Positions 61,483 to 64,000 of a stretch of 64,000 nt of DNA are shown one piece after another; within the stretch, counting starts at the first letter, position 1; every line of letters begins with the position of its first letter. Below the pieces are notes generated by a model, which saw nothing but the letters and a program-made list of their open reading frames with translations, ran no database searches and was not told where the DNA came from. Position numbers and translations under genes: made by a program. The DNA comes from Kingella negevensis (GTDB taxonomy: Bacteria; Pseudomonadota; Gammaproteobacteria; Burkholderiales; Neisseriaceae): positions 806,001-870,000 of the forward strand of contig NZ_CP123448.1 in NCBI RefSeq assembly GCF_030177895.1, read 5' to 3'.

Positions 61483-62292
61483 TCAGAAATCGGCGAATAC
61501 GTCCCAATCGGCGGTAGCCTTTGCGACTTTCACGGGTTCTGCTGACGAAACGGCAACTGTTTGTTCAGTAACCGAATGGGGTTGCGCCACTTGCTGTTCT
61601 GCTTGTGGCATCGGAATATATTCAGGCTGCTTGCTGTTGCTCGGTTGTGGCACATAACTGGTTTTGAGTAAATGAGATTGTGCCGAATAGTTGTTGCTGG
61701 CTTTCAGGCTGCCTGAAAAATCAATGGTTTGATTCGGAGAATTATCCATCGCTGCCAAAATGATTTTGGTAACGTAAGGCGGTTGTCCTTTGAAATCGCT
61801 TTTGAAACCAAAGCGAAAATTCCCCGAGTAATAACAAGAAAATGCTTTTTGCAATGCGGTTTGTCCGTTGCCACCTGTGCGGTCAAAGCAAGATTTCAAG
61901 ATTTGTGCGCCAGCGTTAATGTTTTTGCACGGCTCAAACACGGTTTCATAATTCAAGCCGTAACTTGCCAAGTTGTAACGGTTAATCTGCATCAAACCCA
62001 TGCTGAAATTTTTGCCCTGTGCGTGTAATGATTTGGCGGTAGCGACCGCTTCGGCAAGATTGCGCGGTTGGCGTATCAGGCTGCCTTTAACAACGCCGAT
62101 GGCGTAGGGATTGAAATGGCTTTCCACACGAGCGACCGCTTGCAATGTGTTGGGGTGGACACCTTTACTGCATTGTTGCGCCAAATCGTTAAACCGCATT
62201 TGTGAATAATTGATTGGTGGCGATGGTGCAGCAAAAGTTGGCAGCGCGGTTGCAATAGCTGCCGTCATCATCAAAAAATGTGCTGTGTGCAT
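61483..62292 (-). CDS. virB1: VirB1 lytic transglycosylase
   Basis: 269 residues from MHTAHFLMM. Signal peptide, then a goose-lysozyme-like SLT domain: catalytic Glu in AVARVESHFNPYAIG, FSMGLMQINRYNLASYG and AGAQILKSCFDR. The C-terminal 90 residues are Pro/Gln-rich, as the VirB1* tail. Opens the cell wall for T4SS assembly. Confidence 0.93.
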   Translation of the reverse strand: MHTAHFLMMTAAIATALPTFAAPSPPINYSQMRFNDLAQQCSKGVHPNTLQAVARVESHFNPYAIGVVKGSLIRQPRNLAEAVATAKSLHAQGKNFSMGLMQINRYNLASYGLNYETVFEPCKNINAGAQILKSCFDRTGGNGQTALQKAFSCYYSGNFRFGFKSDFKGQPPYVTKIILAAMDNSPNQTIDFSGSLKASNNYSAQSHLLKTSYVPQPSNSKQPEYIPMPQAEQQVAQPHSVTEQTVAVSSAEPVKVAKATADWDVFADF

Positions 62293-62316
62293 AGATTTTC
62301 CTTTTATCAAAGTGAA

Positions 62317-62362
62317 AAAACACACTTTAAAAAGCGAGTGAACGCGGTTTTAAGTGTGTTTT
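62317..62362 (-). terminator. Hairpin upstream of virB1
   Basis: AAAACACACTTTAAAA and TTTTAAGTGTGTTTT, arms of about 15 bp with one mismatch, 15-base loop, then a T-run on the minus strand. Followed by GATAAAAGGAA as before mobC. It could be a leader attenuator or a protein-binding site near attR. Confidence 0.55.
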
Positions 62363-62486
62363 CTTGTGTGTCCAATTTGTGCTAAAATGCGATTGTTATG
62401 AGACTTTATGTGATGGTATGTGCAGACACCACAAAATAAATAATCTATAAAAATCAGTTAATTGAATTTTTTAAAAGTGGGCGATT

Positions 62487-62536
62487 ACGGACTGTTAATC
62501 CGCAGGTCGCTGGTTCGAGCCCAGCTCGGGGAGCCA
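62487..62536 (+). repeat. attR, 50-bp direct repeat
   Basis: Identical to 24455-24504. It is the 3' part of tRNA-Asn left at the right edge of the ICE; the upstream bases GGGCGATT do not restore the 5' half of a tRNA. Confidence 0.95.
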
Positions 62537-62541
62537 GATAT

Positions 62542-62571
62542 AAGCCCAAACAGAAATGTTTGGGCTTTTTC
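62542..62571 (+). terminator. Original tRNA-Asn terminator, displaced by the ICE
   Basis: AAGCCCAAACA-GAAA-TGTTTGGGCTT then T4, 5 bases after attR, the same distance as the ICE-borne terminator from attL. Confidence 0.85.
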
Positions 62572-62600
62572 TCTAATTAGTTATTCAGACAGCCTGAAAA

Positions 62601-64000
62601 ATGCAAGATACTTATCAATATTTAGAAAATCTCCATTCTCCCGAAACGCAAAAATTCCACCAATCTGCCCACGCCAAAACGCTGGCGAAATTTTGCCAAT
62701 CCGAAAATTTCCACAAAACAAAACAACAAATTACCGAACAATTACAAGACGAGCGACAAATCCCATTTTGCCAAGAACACCGCGCCCGAATGTACCATTT
62801 TCATCAGTCGGCGGATTTGCCCAAAGGCGTGTATCGCGTGTGCAGTGCGGCAAGCTATCGTGCTGGCATTCCCGATTGGGAAATTTTATTTTCAGTTGCG
62901 GATTTTGATGAAATTTTGGGCGATGATGTGTATTTAGACGGCGTGTCGCATTATGTGGAACGCCCTGAATTAGCGTTGATTTCGCTGTCTTCACAAGGTT
63001 CGGATAGTGCGTACACGATTGAATTTAATCTGAAAACTAGCGAAATTGTATCGGGTGGTTTTCATTTTCCATTGGGCAAAAATCATGTGGCTTGGCGCGA
63101 TGAAAACAGCGTTTGGGTTTGCCCTGCATGGGACGAGCGGCAGCTCACGACTTCGGGTTATCCGCGTCAGGTTTGGTTGATGCAGCGCGGTCAGTCGTTT
63201 GACGAAGCCACGCCTGTTTACGAAATGGACGCGGACGGCGTAATGGTCAGCGCGTGGCGTTATTTGGACGCGCAGGGTGCGCCGTTGGATTTGATTGAAG
63301 CGAATACGTCTTTCTTTCAAAAGGATTATTTTTATGTGAATGCGGATTTGGCAGCGGTGAAATTGGCTCTGCCGCGTGATTGTGAAGTCGTGGGTTATTT
63401 GGCTGGGCAATTATTTTTGCATTTGAAATCGGATTGGCAGCGCAGTAAGCAAAAATATGTTTCAGGCAGCCTGATTGCGGTGAAATTGAATAAGGGCGAG
63501 TTGGGCGAAGCGTTTTGTCTGTTTGCGCCAACGAGTTCGCAAGCGTTGGAACTGATTGAAACGACACGGAAATTTGTGATTGCGAGTTTGTTGGACAATG
63601 TTTCAGGCAGCCTGAAAGCGTGGAAATGGGAAAATGGCGCGTGGGTTGAGCAGGCGTTGCCGCGTTTTCCGAATGGCGCGATTGAGCTTGCCGACCAGCC
63701 TTGGGGCGGCGATACGGTTTACTTGGCGGCGAGCGATTTTGTTACGCCTTTGACTTTGTTTGCGTTGGATTTAAATGTGATGGAATTGACGGTTTTGCGC
63801 CGTCAGCCGAAGCAGTTTAACGCGCAAGATATTGTGGTTACGCAGAATTTTGCTACTTCGGCGGACGGTACGCGCATTCCGTATTATCACGTTGGCAAAA
63901 CGCAATCGCCCGATACGCCGACTTTGGTTTATGTGTACGGCGGTTTTGCTGTGCCTGAATTGCCGCATTATATGGGCGCGATTGGGCGGCATTGGTTGGA
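62601..64000 (+). CDS. S9 family prolyl oligopeptidase, N-terminal part (runs off window end)
   Basis: The ATG at 62601 opens a frame without stop to the window end (466 codons). MQDTYQYLENLHSPETQKFH is the usual opening of prolyl oligopeptidases of the PreP/S9A kind. A seven-bladed propeller follows (VYRVCSAASYRAGIPDWEIL; NSVWVCPAWDER; VTPLTLFALDL). The catalytic alpha/beta-hydrolase domain has just begun (IPYYHVGK; TLVYVYGGF, oxyanion region); the Ser-Asp-His set is beyond the edge. Two uptake motifs are in frame (VSGSLIAVK, VSGSLKAWK). Confidence 0.9.
   Translation, partial: MQDTYQYLENLHSPETQKFHQSAHAKTLAKFCQSENFHKTKQQITEQLQDERQIPFCQEHRARMYHFHQSADLPKGVYRVCSAASYRAGIPDWEILFSVADFDEILGDDVYLDGVSHYVERPELALISLSSQGSDSAYTIEFNLKTSEIVSGGFHFPLGKNHVAWRDENSVWVCPAWDERQLTTSGYPRQVWLMQRGQSFDEATPVYEMDADGVMVSAWRYLDAQGAPLDLIEANTSFFQKDYFYVNADLAAVKLALPRDCEVVGYLAGQLFLHLKSDWQRSKQKYVSGSLIAVKLNKGELGEAFCLFAPTSSQALELIETTRKFVIASLLDNVSGSLKAWKWENGAWVEQALPRFPNGAIELADQPWGGDTVYLAASDFVTPLTLFALDLNVMELTVLRRQPKQFNAQDIVVTQNFATSADGTRIPYYHVGKTQSPDTPTLVYVYGGFAVPELPHYMGAIGRHWL

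Larger units (their letters stand above)
24455..62536. mobile_element. Integrative and conjugative element in tRNA-Asn
   Basis: About 38 kb bounded by an identical 50-bp direct repeat (24455-24504 and 62487-62536). It carries integrase, excisionase-like gene, phage-type repressor and Cro-like gene, relaxase with MobC, candidate oriT, VirD4 coupling protein, full VirB1-VirB11 set, TopB, Ssb, primase, two toxin pairs and two TnpB elements. The complete transfer set suggests self-transmissibility. It contains many of the host uptake motifs, so it has long resided in this lineage. Confidence 0.95.

Noticed and set aside
24455..62536. Interpretation of the island as a prophage
   Set aside because: It has an integrase, CI/Cro-type switch and replication-type gene, but no capsid, tail, terminase or lysis genes, while a full T4SS, relaxase and coupling protein are present.
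62487..62536. Second tRNA-Asn gene at attR
   Set aside because: Only the 3' 50 bases are present; the acceptor 5' strand and D arm are missing.
62462..62908. Plus-strand open frame through attR into the peptidase region
   Set aside because: It reads through attR and the terminator hairpin and overlaps the S9 peptidase gene in another frame; it has no start signal and a composition unlike a protein.

Overview
This is a chromosomal window from a member of the Neisseriaceae. The main clue is a short motif repeated on both strands throughout: GCAGCCTGAAA and its complement, often as AGGCAGCCTGAA or AGGCTGCCTGAA. These match the DNA-uptake-sequence dialects of the Kingella/Simonsiella/Alysiella side of the family. 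The proteins (TspA/FimV, FabI, PilU, CvpA, RidA) and a low to mid GC content fit this. I cannot name the species. Many uptake motifs form inverted pairs after genes and double as terminators, and some encode protein C-termini (FQAA, IQAA).

Bases 1-24,430 are conserved chromosome: the start of a tspA/fimV gene, adk, a CNP1-like protein, fabI, trmJ, ridA, a periplasmic ATP-dependent DNA ligase, pgpA, a cytochrome c'-like lipoprotein, an SDR oxidoreductase, an outer-membrane-type protein, tilS, a candidate Fur-controlled sRNA, a HAD nucleotidase, folD, pilU, an Lrp-type regulator, clpX, the folC-SPOR-cvpA cluster, a decayed subtilisin-like gene with a 10-bp tandem repeat, recB, lysC and tRNA-Asn.

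Bases 24,455-62,536 are an integrative and conjugative element (ICE) of about 38 kb in the 3' end of tRNA-Asn, bounded by a perfect 50-bp direct repeat. Its left end holds the integrase, an excisionase-like gene, TraM/TraL-like and TrbM-like genes. The regulatory centre (29-31.5 kb) has an S24-type repressor, a divergent Cro-like gene, operators of the form TTTAAG-N4-CTTAAA, and a replication-type winged-helix gene. Next come two paralogous four-gene modules (32-35.6 kb), each ending in a TraK-like gene facing an array of helically spaced repeats. The second array adjoins an IncP-like nic motif (TATCCTGC on the minus strand) with inverted repeats, the best oriT candidate. Two TnpB-only IS200/IS605-type elements flank an AbiEii-type toxin pair. 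The rest is a nearly complete conjugation machine on the minus strand: relaxase and MobC, a Toprim primase with an LPD7-like region, the VirD4 coupling protein, TopB, Ssb, and VirB11 through VirB1, interrupted by a RelE/RelB-type toxin pair and a plus-strand membrane-protein gene. A 44-residue VirB7 lipoprotein is included.

Bases 62,537-64,000 return to the chromosome, with the displaced tRNA terminator and the start of an S9 prolyl-oligopeptidase gene that runs off the window.

The most notable points are a shared C-terminal tail (E-M/I-E-R) on relaxase, primase and AbiEii toxin, which could be a common secretion signal; the duplicated traK/oriT modules; an integrase whose last codons are supplied by the tRNA gene and change on excision; the TnpB insertion that nearly restored the stop of the gene it entered; and the Fur-box sRNA.
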